NCBI GenBank assembly: GCA_023014485.1
Contig: JAJOZX010009048.1
Span: 50,863 to 114,862, forward strand
Direction of reading: 5' to 3'
DNA length: 64,000 bases
From: Bathynomus jamesi
Lineage: Eukaryota; Arthropoda; Malacostraca; Isopoda; Cirolanidae
Shown: positions 12,101 to 23,435 of the stretch, in pieces
Numbering within the stretch: the stretch's first letter is position 1
Layout of the letters: every line of letters begins with the position of its first letter
Notes under the pieces: generated by a model
Seen by the model: the letters and a program-made list of their open reading frames with translations, nothing else
Database searches by the model: none
Told to the model about the DNA's origin: nothing
Program-made: the position numbers and the translations under genes

Positions 12101-12830
12101 TTGGCTTCAAAGGTTAATAAAGAACTACCTATCTTCCATTTTGGCCTCTTAAAAACCAACAACTCCTCAAAAGTGTCAAGAATAATAGGGAAATGATCAC
12201 TGTCATATAAGTCTGGTAACACAGTCCAAGATAGTTGCTGAAATAAACCAGAAGAGGCAACTGTTAAGTCAATGCTTGAAAAGTGTCCCCTAAATTCAGC
12301 ACAATAAGTTGGGACTGGAGAGTTCAAAACAAATAAATCTAGATCAGTAAACAATTCTGCCAGTAAGTTACCCTTAATACAACTATTATGTGAACCCCAG
12401 GAGACATGATGGCTATTGAAATCTCCCATCAGTAGGACTGGTTGTGGCACTTTCAAGAGGACACACTCAAATTCCTTTCTTGTAAGAGTCAGATGTGGAG
12501 GTAGATAAATGGAACAGACAGTAAAAGACACTGACCTAAGGTGAATTCTGGCTGCCACAATTTCAAAATCTGAACAAATTGCAACAGGAGAAAAAGGGAT
12601 GGAATTGTGTATCCCTAGAAGGACACCACCACCCTGCCTAGTCCTATCTTTACGAACACAAGTATATCCCTTCAATCCAATAGTAGCATCCTGACAAAGA
12701 TAAGTTTCTTGCAAAGCAAGGATAGTAGGTTTATGATCACTTATCAAGGTCTGAAGGAATGGATATCTTTTATGAAAGCCCCTCAAATTCCACTGACATA
12801 ACTTAACAGACATGATGAATAAAAGTGGTA
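9148..12830 (-). pseudogene. LINE ORF2: endonuclease, reverse transcriptase, RNase H, CCHC
   Basis: Begins MSVKLCQWNLRGFHKRYPF (about 12812). An APE-type endonuclease follows with QGGGVLLGIHN and the catalytic LLMGDFNSHHVSWGS. The RT shows FRPIALTSCLCKVMEKM, FLDIEKAYDTVWHHGL and the active-site SMYADDCALWVV (about 10840). RNase H shows VYADGSKSESGTGCAF, LFTAELYAILQAL and VCSDSLSS (about 9970-9750), supplying the D-E-D residues. A terminal Cys/His knuckle CGTCNVQLTPEHAVIHC lies near 9330. The enzyme would copy its own RNA at a nicked chromosomal target. Several frameshifts (near 11980, 11380, 10930, 10520, 10120 and 9740) split the frame, so this copy is inactive but young. Confidence 0.85.
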
Positions 12831-13031
12831 AAAAGAAATTAATCTCCAAAGAGAATCCTAAAACCATCTTACTATCTATGTGACTCTTTGGTATTCCTTG
12901 TTTCCCAAGCATGAGGGCCAATTTGGTAACAATTGCCTTAGGTTGAAGATTCAATTCGGAAAGTTTCTTATCATTAATTATATCCCAAATAGAAAAGTTT
13001 GGGATGTCATTGGATGAGCTGAGTAAACTCT

Positions 13032-14210
13032 TTATAGGAGAAATAGTAGTGTTAGAAGGAGTATTACTTGTTGTAGCCTGGAAGAAGCATTACTGGCTGT
13101 ATGTAATTCACACTGAGTTCCAACTGACACATATGTAAGAGATTTAGACAAATTCTGGGTACCTACTTGAGCATAAGATGCAGAGGAGATCTGAGGAGAT
13201 AAATGAGAAAAGTACTTACGTCTAGCTTCAGGAAAAGACAAATTATCATCAAATTTGATATGAATAATCTCACTCTCTCTGATCCAATGGGGACACTGTC
13301 GAGAATTAACAAAATGAGAAGCTTTACAATTAATACAAGAAACATCTTTATCAGGTAATACACAGGTCTCTTTATCATGATCTTGTCCACATTTAAGACA
13401 TCTGTTACTATTTGTGCAGGTTCTTGTCCCATGTCCATACCTCCAACACTTAAAACAAAGTAAAGGATTAGGATAATATCGCTTGACATCATACGCTAAA
13501 TATCCACAGAATAGTTTACTAGGAAGAGTAGTCCCACCAAAAGTACATACTAAAAGAGAAGTAGGAATCTTCTCTCGACCTTTATTTAATCGTTTTATAC
13601 CAAGAACAGAATTGGTAGAAGACTTTAATTCAGTCAAAATTTCCTCAGTTGATAAATGAAGGAGTTCTGGGGCAAAAATAATACCCTGAATTTTATTCAA
13701 ATTATAAGCAATCTTAGCCTCAACTTCATAAAGACCATTTATAATTGATTTAGTATCCAAGAGAGCTGAGACTGTCTCGAGTTGATGGTATTCACGAGTA
13801 ATGAGCCAGACCTACAATAGGCGACAGATTTCACTGGTCCACCACAAATAAGCTCTATAGACTTCTTAACACCAAAAGGACTAAGTTTGGTTAAGGGAAC
13901 TGATAAAATCTTTGCTATTCAAAAAAATATAAGACACATGCTCAATAGGAAAATTAGGTTCAGGACTATTGGTAGCAGGTCTAGCAGATGTAGGACAATT
14001 CAAGGGTTGAGTAAGACTAGATGGTTCCTGAGTATCTAATCTTTGAGCAACTTCATTGGAACTTTTCTTGCAAAAAGAAGTGATAGCATGGTCAGTTTGC
14101 TTAATGACCGTACTCAAATCCATCAAGTCATCACTGCGAGCCGACTCAAGGGTCTTAGAATCATCAACCCGTAACCTTTTAGTACTTTTAGAAGTTACTC
14201 CTTTACTCAT
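13032..14210 (-). pseudogene. LINE ORF1 Gag-like protein with three CCHC knuckles
   Basis: Starts MSKGVTSKSTKRLRVDDS at 14210 and breaks between 13881 and 13760. The C-terminal half contains CFKCWRYGHGTRTC, CLKCGQDHDKETC and CINCKASHF...C, three zinc knuckles as in ORF1 of I/Jockey-type LINEs, which coat the element RNA. A run of Ser/Thr-rich sequence follows the knuckles. The order ORF1 then ORF2 on the minus strand, with about 200 nt between, supports one element. Confidence 0.8.
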
Positions 14211-14886
14211 GATTGGATGTAGGGAAGTAAATATAACCTATACCCCAGGGTTATAGGGCACACTAAGGCCAGGCCTAGCCCAATGATGAGCTAGGCCACA
14301 GTCGTTACCAAAAACACCCGACAAGGCCTATGCCTTGCCAAGATCTTTTAACAAACAAGTACAAAAACACTGGAGTGATCCTATACCAGTCAAAAAATAA
14401 TTCCAAAACGCAGGATCAATCTCAACTGCAGCCCTGGAAAGATTTTTTAACACCACACCCCTGGTTTCAGTTAGAAAGAATTTGAACTTTGTCTTAACAA
14501 GCAATTGAGGCACGTCTGATTACCACAAAGGTTCACCAAAAAGTCTTCCTCAAATTGAATAGTATGGGGGAATTGTAGTGTTGCATCAGTTTGTTAGAAT
14601 TGTGAAAACATCTTTGAAAGTGATTGTCTGGCATCTCTTATTATTGAAGAGTACTTTTTGAGCACGTAGGTTTTATTTTCTTCATTTTCTGCAAAATATT
14701 TTGAAGAAATGTTTCTGCAATAATGGAAAATATTTCAATTTTTCTTCTTCCAGATCTTTTGAGAAAATATTTAGGTTTTTTCAAATGCTTTAATATTTTC
14801 AAACATTGATTATACAACACAGCCATGACCTTGCAACTTTTTATTTAAAGCATTGTAATGCAATGTGAAATCAATGAAAAAATGTA

Positions 14887-15392
14887 CCATATTTTTTGGT
14901 GTATAAGATGCACTTTTTTTTCCAAAAAAAAGGGGTCTCAAAATCACCCTGTGTTCTATACACTGAAGGTCATACTATTACCTTTATATGGGCTAGAAGA
15001 ACTGATGGATTTTTACAAAAATTCATCATCTCTTAGTCCCTCCTGACTGTGTATTGGTTTGGCCAATTTTACACTAATTTTCTACTCTTCCCAACCCACT
15101 AATAACAAGAAAAACAGTACATATTGCATAATGATTTACTTTTATGTTTCATAACATATAGTATAGTCTCCCGTATACTTAATACTATTTTCTTATAATG
15201 AGTATGGGTGAAAGAAAACGTATCACCATACTTTTGATGGAGGGCTTTAACAAAAGTCAGCCTCACTGGTAGAAAATTACAGACATTTTCTGACAACTAG
15301 GCAGTTGGTCATAATTTTTTTCCTGAAAAAAAGGCCTTGAAAATAGGGGTGTGTCTTATACAAAGGTGCATCTTATACACTGAAAAATATGG
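14887..15392. mobile_element. Tc1/mariner-type MITE, TIR CCATATTTTTTGGTGTATAA
   Basis: Ends are CCATATTTTTTGGTGTATAA at the left and its complement at the right (TTATACACTGAAAAATATGG), each flanked by TA (14885-14886 and 15393-15394). About 506 bp with no transposase. The TIR continues inward as AGATGCAC. It interrupts hAT-D. Confidence 0.85.
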
Positions 15393-16225
15393 TAAGTCAT
15401 GTTCCTTTTTATTCAAAATATATCCTTTCTTCTAACATTTCAACAAAGCGATTCAAAACTTGACCACAACTTAACCATCTGACATGTTATACATGACTAA
15501 CCCTGAAAATTGAGAGTCAACCGCATCTAATATTTTGGTAAATTGACATTTGTTAAGATCATGAGCAACTATAAAATTAGCAATCTTTGTCACAAGAGAC
15601 ATCACATTTTCATTTGGTGTAAAATACAATGAAATTCAACTAAAGGGTGTTTCACTTCTTGTTGAAGTAATTGAACAAATCCAACATTTTTCCAATCATA
15701 CTCCGAGCTCCATCAGTCGTCATAGATAAAATGTTTCTGAAATTAATACCCATTTGGATGAATTCCTTCTTCAATTCATAATATTTTGTCCTGTCATTTT
15801 CTCAGGCAGTGTCATCAATTTAATTAGCTCTTCCTTCATTATATTTTTGGAATAAAATCTTGCAATAACTGCTAGACAGGCCTGTGATGTGACATCTGTC
15901 CAAACAAATTGAAAACATTCCAGCATTTGTCAATAAAAGTTGATCAGATACATCTTTGTTCATGATAATTATTCTATCTTTGACTGTATTTCTGGCCACA
16001 GGTAACTCATTAATACATTTAATTATTTGATCTTTATTCTGAAAATCTTCAAATAAATAATTTTGAGCAATGGTAGATGATAATTGAAAACTAGCTGCTG
16101 TAATATTATTGTTTGGTTTAAAAATTCTTTTGAAAATAGCAGATTGTTATTGCTGTTGGTTTAATTGGCACATAATAATTTCATTCCTTTCCTCATCTGA
16201 CATTAAGCACAAATTTTTGTGGTTA

Positions 16226-16452
16226 CCATATTTTACGCCTCATAAGACGCTACTTTTTTTCCTGAAAAATGTCTCCAAAAATCACTTCAGGGCTCATATG
16301 TTATTGTTTTGTTTAATGTTCTTTTAATAAAGTTATGGGAATATATTTTTTGTCAGGCTGATAAATCTTCGAAATATTTTGTTCTATATATTCTTTGCTA
16401 AATATAGGGTGCATCTTACCACTTGTAGCGTCTTATGAGGCGTAAAATATGG
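16226..16452. mobile_element. Tc1/mariner-type MITE, TIR CCATATTTTACGCCTCATAA
   Basis: A 227-bp element with ends CCATATTTTACGCCTCATAA and TTATGAGGCGTAAAATATGG, flanked by TA (16224-16225 and 16453-16454). The TIR is related to the MITE at 14887 (shared CCATATTTT and ATAAGAYGC) but is a distinct subfamily. It splits the BED-finger region of hAT-D. Confidence 0.85.
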
Positions 16453-16734
16453 TACTTTCAAAATGTTGCTTAATATTATAAAAGTGAGCAACAATGTCCA
16501 CTTTGCAAATACAACAAAAAGCTCTATTATTTCATTTAATAATACTGTATTTCACAGTCCACTCTTCATGAAATAACCTTCCAGTTCTACTACCTTCAGA
16601 ACTAGTTTTTCATTTTTTTTTTTAGCTATTTTTATTTTGGGTGATAATTTCTGCACTAATAATTTGGCACTCCCAAACTTAAGGACTTGAACTGCAAAAC
16701 TGGTAAGGTGGGACTGCGTGTTGCACACTATAAG

Positions 16735-16902
16735 TCAGTTGTCATACATACACGCACATTTTTAAATGTATACTATACGTTTAAAAAGGTTTCAATATGT
16801 ATCAGCTGTTTATTTCAGTCAGTTGTCATACATAGACAGACGTTTTTAAATGTATACTATAGGTTTAAAAATATTTCAATGTGTATCAGCTATTTATTTT
16901 GG
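16735..16902. repeat. 84-bp direct tandem repeat, two units
   Basis: Units 16735-16818 and 16819-16902 both start TCAGTTGTCATACATA and share TTTTTAAATGTATACTATA. They lie in the 5' non-coding part of hAT-D. Confidence 0.85.
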
Positions 16903-17024
16903 TGGGAGAATAAAATAATTTTAAAATTGTAAGGCAGAAAATATTAAAAATGTCATATTTTATTTAAATAAGAGCTTGTGGGTCACTAAAAATTGCCTTG
17001 CTGGTCAGTGGTTTGCCATCACTG

Positions 17025-18160
17025 GCCTAAAGGGCCTCTCAATCAGCAGTGCCAAAGGCACTTCCTCTTGGGAGGATCCAAAGGCCAAATTGGAACAATA
17101 GGACAGGAAACAGTTATAAGATTGTGATTGTAGGAGCCCAGTGGAGAGAGAAGTTTCACAAAGTAAGAAGGATGAGAGGTAAGGAATAAATCCAGAATGT
17201 TGGGCCTATCTAAGGTAATCAGGGATATGAGTAGGGTGCTGTACAAGCTGATGTTGGTCATTTAAGATAGAAAAGTTGGAAGCTAGTTCATCAGGGATGT
17301 CAGTGAAATGGGAGGAAAGCCAAAGTTGGTGGTGAACATTGAAATCTCCTAAAATGAAGATTTCAGCAAAGGGAGAGTGGGAAAGAATGTATTCCACTTT
17401 GGAAGTGAGGTAGTCAAACAATTTTGGATAGTCAGTAGAATTAGGAGAAAGGTAAGTGCAGATGTATTTAGTTTGAGATTGGCATGTAAACCATAGCCAG
17501 AGGGTAGAGAATTTGGAAGATTTGAGTTCAGGAGTATGAGAACAAGTTAGGTTATTGCATACATATATGCAACATCCAACTTTGGAGTGAAATTTAGTAT
17601 AGAGAAAGTAAGAGGGTACAGAAAAGGGGTTGCTGTCAGTCATCCCAGACACCTGAGTTTCAGTGAGGAAAAGATGGAGGAGGTTTAGAGGAGGACAGGT
17701 GGTGTTCAGCAGATTGAAAATTTGAGAGAAGGCCACAACTGTTGCAAAGTTTAAGAAAAATGAATCAGACAGAGGTTCAGAACATGTTGAATGGGCAATA
17801 GTAGATCCAGCCCCATTGCCTGGATCTGCGTTCCAGGTATCAGCAGGGGGTGGGGGAGCCAGAAGTCAGGCCATTTATGGTCCCTCCTCAGGCGACTCTG
17901 AGGCTCTTGAAGTTGCCATTTTTTTCCTTTTTTTAAAAAATTTTTTTAAAAGATTATGTAGTGTATAAGATGCATGTGTATGTAGTGAGGAATAGAGAGA
18001 GAAGCCTGTGTTTGAGAGCATGCTGGACTGCTCACAGGATAGATGAGACATGGAAAAAGATCAGCTAAGGAGGACATGAGAGTTCCAGCACTCCCTATCT
18101 TCTGTCTACCCTTCCCCACCCCCAGAGTACTTCCCTGGTCGATTGTTGTCTACAATCTCC
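17025..18160 (-). pseudogene. LINE 5' region and endonuclease fragment (LINE-J copy 2)
   Basis: The minus strand begins GGAGATTGTAGACAACAAT at about 18160. The endonuclease follows: LHLFLTETQVSGMTDSNPF (about 17690), FHSKVGCCIYVCNNL, and the catalytic EIFILGDFNVHHQLWLS near 17350, then a shifted-frame [18 protein letters not shown]. It is cut off at 17025 by the end of hAT-D. The same LINE lies on the plus strand at 35637-40674, where the matching 5' leader and endonuclease are seen. APE-type endonuclease of a Jockey/CR1-like LINE; dead by frameshift and truncation. Confidence 0.75.
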
Positions 18161-18802
18161 TTATAATTATTATTATGGTATATGCTGTTTCTAAAGGTGA
18201 AGGAGAGCTTAGAAGAATTAATAAATGTACAAATCAAAGTATACAAAGTTCTGAAGGACCTAAAGATTGCTCCCAACCTTAACCTCTTTACAATGTTGGC
18301 TTGTATGAAAGGGAACTTCTGTTTGGGCTTGTGCATGAGCATATGAGTATGAACTAGATTATGAGGACTACATTATGAAATTCCTCAATTTATCTGGAGT
18401 GGCTACTTCATACAGATTCCCAGAGAAAGAAGACATTGGCCCTGTGGCAGCAGACCACATTCTTGGTGAAATTCACCCTTGCTTATTGGGAGGGAATTTG
18501 ACTTGGATTTGATACACTTTTCCTATAGAAAAGATTGAATACTTTCCCAACAGTTGCTTAACTTCACCATTGAATAAGCTGAGCTCAACATGTTTGAATT
18601 AAATTTGCTAAATTATATTTTTTAATGTTTTTGTGAGGAACTACTTATTTCATTTGTATTATTATATACTGTATTTTTTCAGTAAAAAGGCACTTCCCCC
18701 ATAATGACTGCCAATAAGTCATCTGATGAGTCTCCTGGCTGAGATGAAATGAGAGAAGTGTCAATCAAGTTAGTGAAAAGGTTCTAAGCCTCAGGCTTTA
18801 CC
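18161..18802. other. No gene recognised
   Basis: AT-rich spacer between the LINE-J fragment and the TSD of hAT-A. No coding frame or repeat was identified. Confidence 0.4.
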
Positions 18803-19002
18803 CTATAGATCAGTGGTCCCCAACCTTTATCATCCAAGCACTATATTCTTCAGCAAAATAAAATGGTGGGTGGCATTAACCCATTGATACCTAGATACGC
18901 ATTTTCTATCAGTTGCGGATCTGAGATGGAGAGAGAGGGGATACTTTTATATTTTTTCAGATATAATTTTATAATTTCGGTTATTTTAGTGGATAAATAT
19001 TA

Positions 19003-19568
19003 CAGTGGACTCCCGATTTGAGTACGTAATCCGTTCCAGCATGGCGTACTCAATTCGAAATGTACTCAAATCGAACTTAATAACCTATGGGAATTAATTA
19101 ATTTGTTCCAAAACCCAAAAATTTCACCCCACCCCTACTTTTTCTATAGAAATTGGCCTACGAAATTTAGTAATTGTCTTTCGATGTAGATGTACGTTTA
19201 GAAGCCATCACTATAACAGTACACTATGTCACTATGCCACAATATAAAATACAGTATCAAAGTCACTGCATGTTCGAATCACCAAATTTATGCTATATTT
19301 TCACTATTTTATGCTGTAATCAACAGAAACTAACATAAATAAACACTAAGTACAAAGTCAGAAAACAAAATGTACGAAATTCTAACAGAAATCCCTAAGA
19401 ACACCTGTACTATTCAAAACATTAGACCCCGAATGTTCCCGCAACGAACGCTCTAGACAAACTGAAACGCGTTTGGCGTCGCCAGCTGGCGTACTCAAAT
19501 CGAGTTTTCTACTCAAGTCGAGTCAATAGGAGCCTATGGACGAGCGTACTCAAATCGGGGGTCCACTG
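19003..19568. mobile_element. mariner-type MITE, TIR CAGTGGACTCCCGATTTGAG
   Basis: Ends CAGTGGACTCCCGATTTGAG and CAAATCGGGGGTCCACTG, flanked by TA at 19001-19002 and 19569-19570; 566 bp. Extra inverted words (GTACTCAAATCGA) recur near both ends. It lies within the piggyBac-like element and is therefore the youngest layer of that branch. Confidence 0.9.
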
Positions 19569-21289
19569 TACATATATATTAATACAGTTGAGGATTTTGC
19601 TTGAAAAATTGTCTTACCTTATCATTTACACACTAGCCAATATAATTTGTCAGCATCAAAACAAAATTTCCTAAGTCACTTTTTGACATTTTTGAGTTTT
19701 TGTTGCTAGTGCCATATAAAAAAAATTGCACATCTTTTGGTACAAATTTCGTCCTTGTAGGATGAACTATAAGGGTGATATTTGAAAAAAATTCATATTT
19801 TCCTAAGTCATAAGTAATTTAATTTAGAATCCTTTTTTTTTCATTTTTCTCAAAATTACAAAAAAAATGACTTAGGAAAATATGGTATGATCTGATGATT
19901 ATGCAACTACATCATCACCAATAAATAACTTGAAATACTCAATTACTTTTTCATGATCAAACACAATTGTTAACCCCTCCATCTATATAGCCTGTGTTGG
20001 TTCAAAGTCGATGGGGGTTCTAGTTGGGTGGCAGCAACAGATGTGTTACTTACAGTAGTTTTCTTCTATATTACTCACCGAGTTCTTCTGTAGTGGCTCA
20101 GAGGATTCAGGGAGGCTTACTGAATTCTCTGAAGATTCCCAGATACCTCTTATAGCATATTCGGGAAGTTTAATAATTAAGTTCTCTGAAGAGAGCAAGA
20201 CTCAAAGGAGAAAAGAAAAATTATTTCTTTTACTGTAATTTACTTCTCAAATATACAGGTAGTGCTGAGCCTCTGAATTGACATCTGAATGAATATGGAA
20301 GATATTTCTGGGGTTTATATACCCCGATTTTACTAACATCATCATTATTAAGTGTTGAAAAGGCTGTATTATTTTTGCACAATATTTGAAAATAAAGTAA
20401 ATTTTTGTTATGACAAATGGATTAAACAGATAAACAGGATATAGGAAGAGGAAGTCATATTTTTAGCTTACCCCGCATGTTTTTAGATTTGTTGCTTTTC
20501 CTGGTCCGCCAAGTTAATTAAAACGGAAATTGAATTTTGCATTCTTATATTAAGATATGCATATGGGCAAAATTTAAGGCTTAAGGCAAGACATGACTTC
20601 ATCTTTTATAATGAAGAGAGAATGTATCTAGTCTAAAAAAAATTATTAAAAATTTTAGAAGAATCAGTTACTAATTATTTGGCAAACAGGAAGCAACTCC
20701 AAAATTTATTCCAACGAACAAAAAAATAAAAATAATAATAATATCACTGAATGTACATTTCTACATGGTGACACAATGTCGGGTCGGACATCTAGTACAA
20801 TCCAAGTATGGTGTACTTTTGGTTTATTACAATTATGATTATAATCACCAATTAATTCATATTCACTTATGATTGTTAATTACGATTCCATTGAAGTACA
20901 TTTTCTATATCATTAATTACATTATTAATTACATTATATTAAATTACTATCCCTTAAGTAGATTAATTACATTATAAATTTTTATCATCAATTACAGTAT
21001 ATATATAAATAATTGTTTTATAAATTGGCATTAGAGCGAGAGATTTATTTTTATTTCAGAAGTTATTTGCTTCTGCGATGATTAGCAGAATTTGAACACT
21101 TGCCTAAATATTTATGAGATTGCAAGAAATCAATTAATTTTAAAGAAAAGGAAATGAAAAGAATACATGTGGATGTACGTACATGTGAGTATGAATTGAA
21201 CAACAATAACTCCCTATATAAAAATTAATAATTGAATATAAGATCATACAGGAATTATTAATTTTTACACATTAATTGGATTTACACTG

Positions 21290-21505
21290 GAATAAGAGCG
21301 CTGTAATGGAGGCTTCTCCAGTGGCCTTTTGTCTTCAAACAAATTTGGAACATGAGTCCAGTTTTTTCAAATTGAATAGGCTCATTTTCCCATTCACTTT
21401 CAACACTAGTGTCACTAAAATCACTAAGCCAATCACTATCCTCTTCCTCAGTAGGAATGTAATCAGAATCAGTGTCACTAACATCTATTTCACTCGTTAT
21501 GAATG
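21290..21505 (-). pseudogene. piggyBac-type transposase N-terminal remnant
   Basis: The minus strand reads EIDVSDTDSDYIPTEEEDSD then WLSDFSDTSVESEWENEPI, an acidic Ser/Asp-rich leader like that before the catalytic domain in piggyBac/PGBD transposases. It lies near the 5' (right) end of the TTAA-bounded element, as expected. The catalytic DDD region was not found downstream. Confidence 0.6.
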
Positions 21506-21839
21506 TTTATAAGTATAAAAAGCAATTATGACAAGCACAGGTCAACTACCACCCATAAACACTGCTCAAGGGCATAAATGATGTGATGTTTATAATGTTA
21601 GCCCCACCCACAAATTATACTCATTTGTGATTGGTTGAAAGATTTGAGTCAATAAACTACTCCTACAACTCAGAAATCCACCAGTAATATTCTCCTAAGA
21701 ATATTAAAGCAGTAGAAAAATTAAATGCATATGGATAACGCATGTTACCCATGGGATATTGGCATGCGTGTCTCATGGATAATGCACATTTTCCATCGGG
21801 GCCAGTGGGTTAATGCATTATCAAAATTTTAAATGAAAT

Positions 21840-22523
21840 TCATATCAATGCTATAAAAAGCTAGGGTAACAGAAAAACTAATGGCTTAAAGTCAAACTTA
21901 CCATTTCTGAGCACGGTTTAAAAATGAAGATAAAAAATTTTAATGAGATGGGTGACACTGCATTTCTTTTGCTAAATTTTGAATGTCAGGGGTATATTTC
22001 ATCAATGCCATTCTCATGGAGTCATTTAGGTGATCATCATGCAATTGTGATCTATATTTTTACTTCAAAATTTTCATTGTTGAAAATGCTGCTTCACACA
22101 TATATGTTGAACTAAAGCACAAGCAGTCTTTGGTAAATTGCATTCAAAAGAGGAAATCTATGTGAATCAACCAGTGTCCAAAATTCTTGATGATCTACTC
22201 TGCTTTTCAAGGGCAGGTCATTTTGTAATGTAATTATACTTCCATTTCCAATTCAACTGCGTCTAATTTGAAAAGAAGACCAATTTGAGAGGCAATATCT
22301 GATATTGGCATTAAGAAATGGGTTAGAGATGAAAGTTGCTGGACCAATAACAGTATTAAAGTCTGAAAAATGTTTCTGAAAGTTACCTAAAATATTCTGG
22401 AGATCATCAATATATCGATTGGCACTACTGTCAACATTTTCAGGGTTCAATCTTTCATTCAAGCTAGGAAAATGTTGAAAATTTCCTTTTGAGATTTCCA
22501 AAACTTCAATTTGCTTTAAAGGT
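21840..22523 (-). pseudogene. hAT-A transposase C-terminus
   Basis: The minus strand reads GNFQHFPSLNERLNPENVDS near 22470, then after stops STYMCEAAFSTMKILK near 22105 and KYRSQLHDDHLNDSMRMALM then YTPDIQNLAKEMQ near 21970. CEAAFSTM and HLNDSMRMAL are the hAT C-terminal dimerisation block. Its N-terminal continuation lies at 31061-32278, on the far side of the Sola-like insertion, and the split falls inside the coding sequence. Broken by stops. Confidence 0.85.
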
Positions 22524-22527
22524 ATTT

Positions 22528-22990
22528 GGGTCATTCCATGTCAAGTCAGCCACCTAAAACACTCACCCCTTTCAATTTTGCTCATACTTGGCACAATAGC
22601 AGATATACATGCCAAACTTAAATTCCCAAATTATTAGAGCTGACTGACCTTTGGTTACTGAGATACAAGGTCACAAAGTTGTGACATTTTGACCTTTTTT
22701 GCGTTAAATGACTATTTTCAAAACGGTGTAACTAAAAAACTTTAAAGCTAGAGCATTGATTTTGGTCTCATTTTAAAGCTCTTTAGTATCCCCTTGTTTA
22801 TTGTCTATTGTTAAATATCTCTACTGTGAAAAATAAAAAAATCTCTTCAAAAGTTGACCTTTGACCTTGAAAAAAAAAAATACCTTCTAAAAAATTCAAT
22901 TTTTTTACATTAATACCTTGAGTCATGTACAAGAAAATCCCAAGAAGCTGTAAGTGGCTGATAACTAGTTCAATGTATAAAAAATAATGA
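22528..22990. repeat. Left TIR of Sola-like element 1
   Basis: About 460 bp inverted with 30590-31056. Shared words, read inward, include CTTGGCACAATAGCAGATAT, ACTGAGATACAAGGTCACAA, AAAACGGTGTAACTAAAA and ACTAGTTCAATGTATAAA. The repeats TGACCTT and AGGTCA recur inside it. Confidence 0.85.
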
Positions 22991-23435
22991 ATTCAAGCAA
23001 CATTTTGAAAAAAGTCATTTTATACAAAAATTGTCAAAAAGTCATGACTTTGTGACCTTGTATGTCAGTAACCATTTTTGTCTAAGGTCAGCTCAATCTC
23101 TTACAAATACAACCCATATCTACATACTATCTGCAGCCTTCTACAAACAAGCAAATGCTTATTTTTAAATATTTGTTCTTTACCCACCTCACCTGTATGT
23201 TGTGCATGTATGTGATGGTTTTCAGTAGTTGACAAGATTCTTGTGGGCCACCCAATTTATTGTGATTTCTAGAAGAGAAAACAATTTTTAATGTATACCT
23301 AGATAGCTACCTAATTAACAAATACAAGTAACATATTAAAATGTACATACAATATGTATAGGTATAGTGCTCATTGATTTCCATTTATCACAACTTAAAA
23401 TGTATGCAGTGTGTATATATAGTTACATGACCATT

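Larger units (their letters stand above)
9000..14530 (-). mobile_element. I-clade-like LINE with ORF1, endonuclease, RT and RNase H
   Basis: A nearly complete minus-strand non-LTR retrotransposon of about 5.5 kb. Its GC-richer 5' leader occupies about 14210-14530, ORF1 13032-14210, ORF2 about 9148-12830 and the 3' part about 9000-9148. The outer borders are approximate because no target-site duplication was found. It is inserted between coding pieces of hAT-D. An RNase H domain behind the RT points to the I/Nimb/LOA side of the LINE tree rather than to Jockey proper. Confidence 0.8.
14550..16600 (-). pseudogene. hAT-D transposase N-terminal and central parts
   Basis: The minus strand holds a BED-type finger remnant (AFCCICKVDIVAHFYNIKQHF near 16500 in a shifted frame), LMSDEERNEIIMCQLNQQQ near 16180, then ASFQLSSTIAQNYLFEDF near 16080, NTVKDRIIIMNKDVSDQLLL near 15980, and MTTDGARSMIGKMLDLFNYF near 15720, the hAT block around the second catalytic Asp. 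NLNIFSKDLEEEKLKYFPLL near 14750 matches the later part. Stops and frameshifts are frequent. Two MITEs interrupt it. It is the same GTF2IRD2/ZBED-like lineage as the piece at 8511-8937. Confidence 0.75.
8511..17024 (-). mobile_element. hAT-D element, split by LINE and MITEs
   Basis: The 5' terminus on the minus strand is at 17024 (CAGTGATGGCAAACCACTG), the form seen at the ends of GTF2IRD2-like hAT elements. Coding pieces follow at 16600-14550 and 8937-8511 in the right order. The intervening I-clade LINE and two TA-flanked MITEs are later insertions. The 3' terminus is lost at the junction with the Tc1 piece near 8510, so no TSD can be paired. The 5' end interrupts a LINE fragment (17025-18160) at GCCTAAAG. 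Confidence 0.7.
18876..21813 (-). mobile_element. piggyBac-like element inside hAT-A
   Basis: Bounded by TTAA at 18876-18879 and 21810-21813, with ends TTAACCCATTGATACC and GGCCAGTGGGTTAA, giving the CCC/GGG-type piggyBac termini. Length 2,938 bp including a later 566-bp MITE. The right part encodes on the minus strand an acidic piggyBac-type N-terminus. The rest of the transposase is not readable, so it is a decayed or largely non-autonomous copy. Confidence 0.8.
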
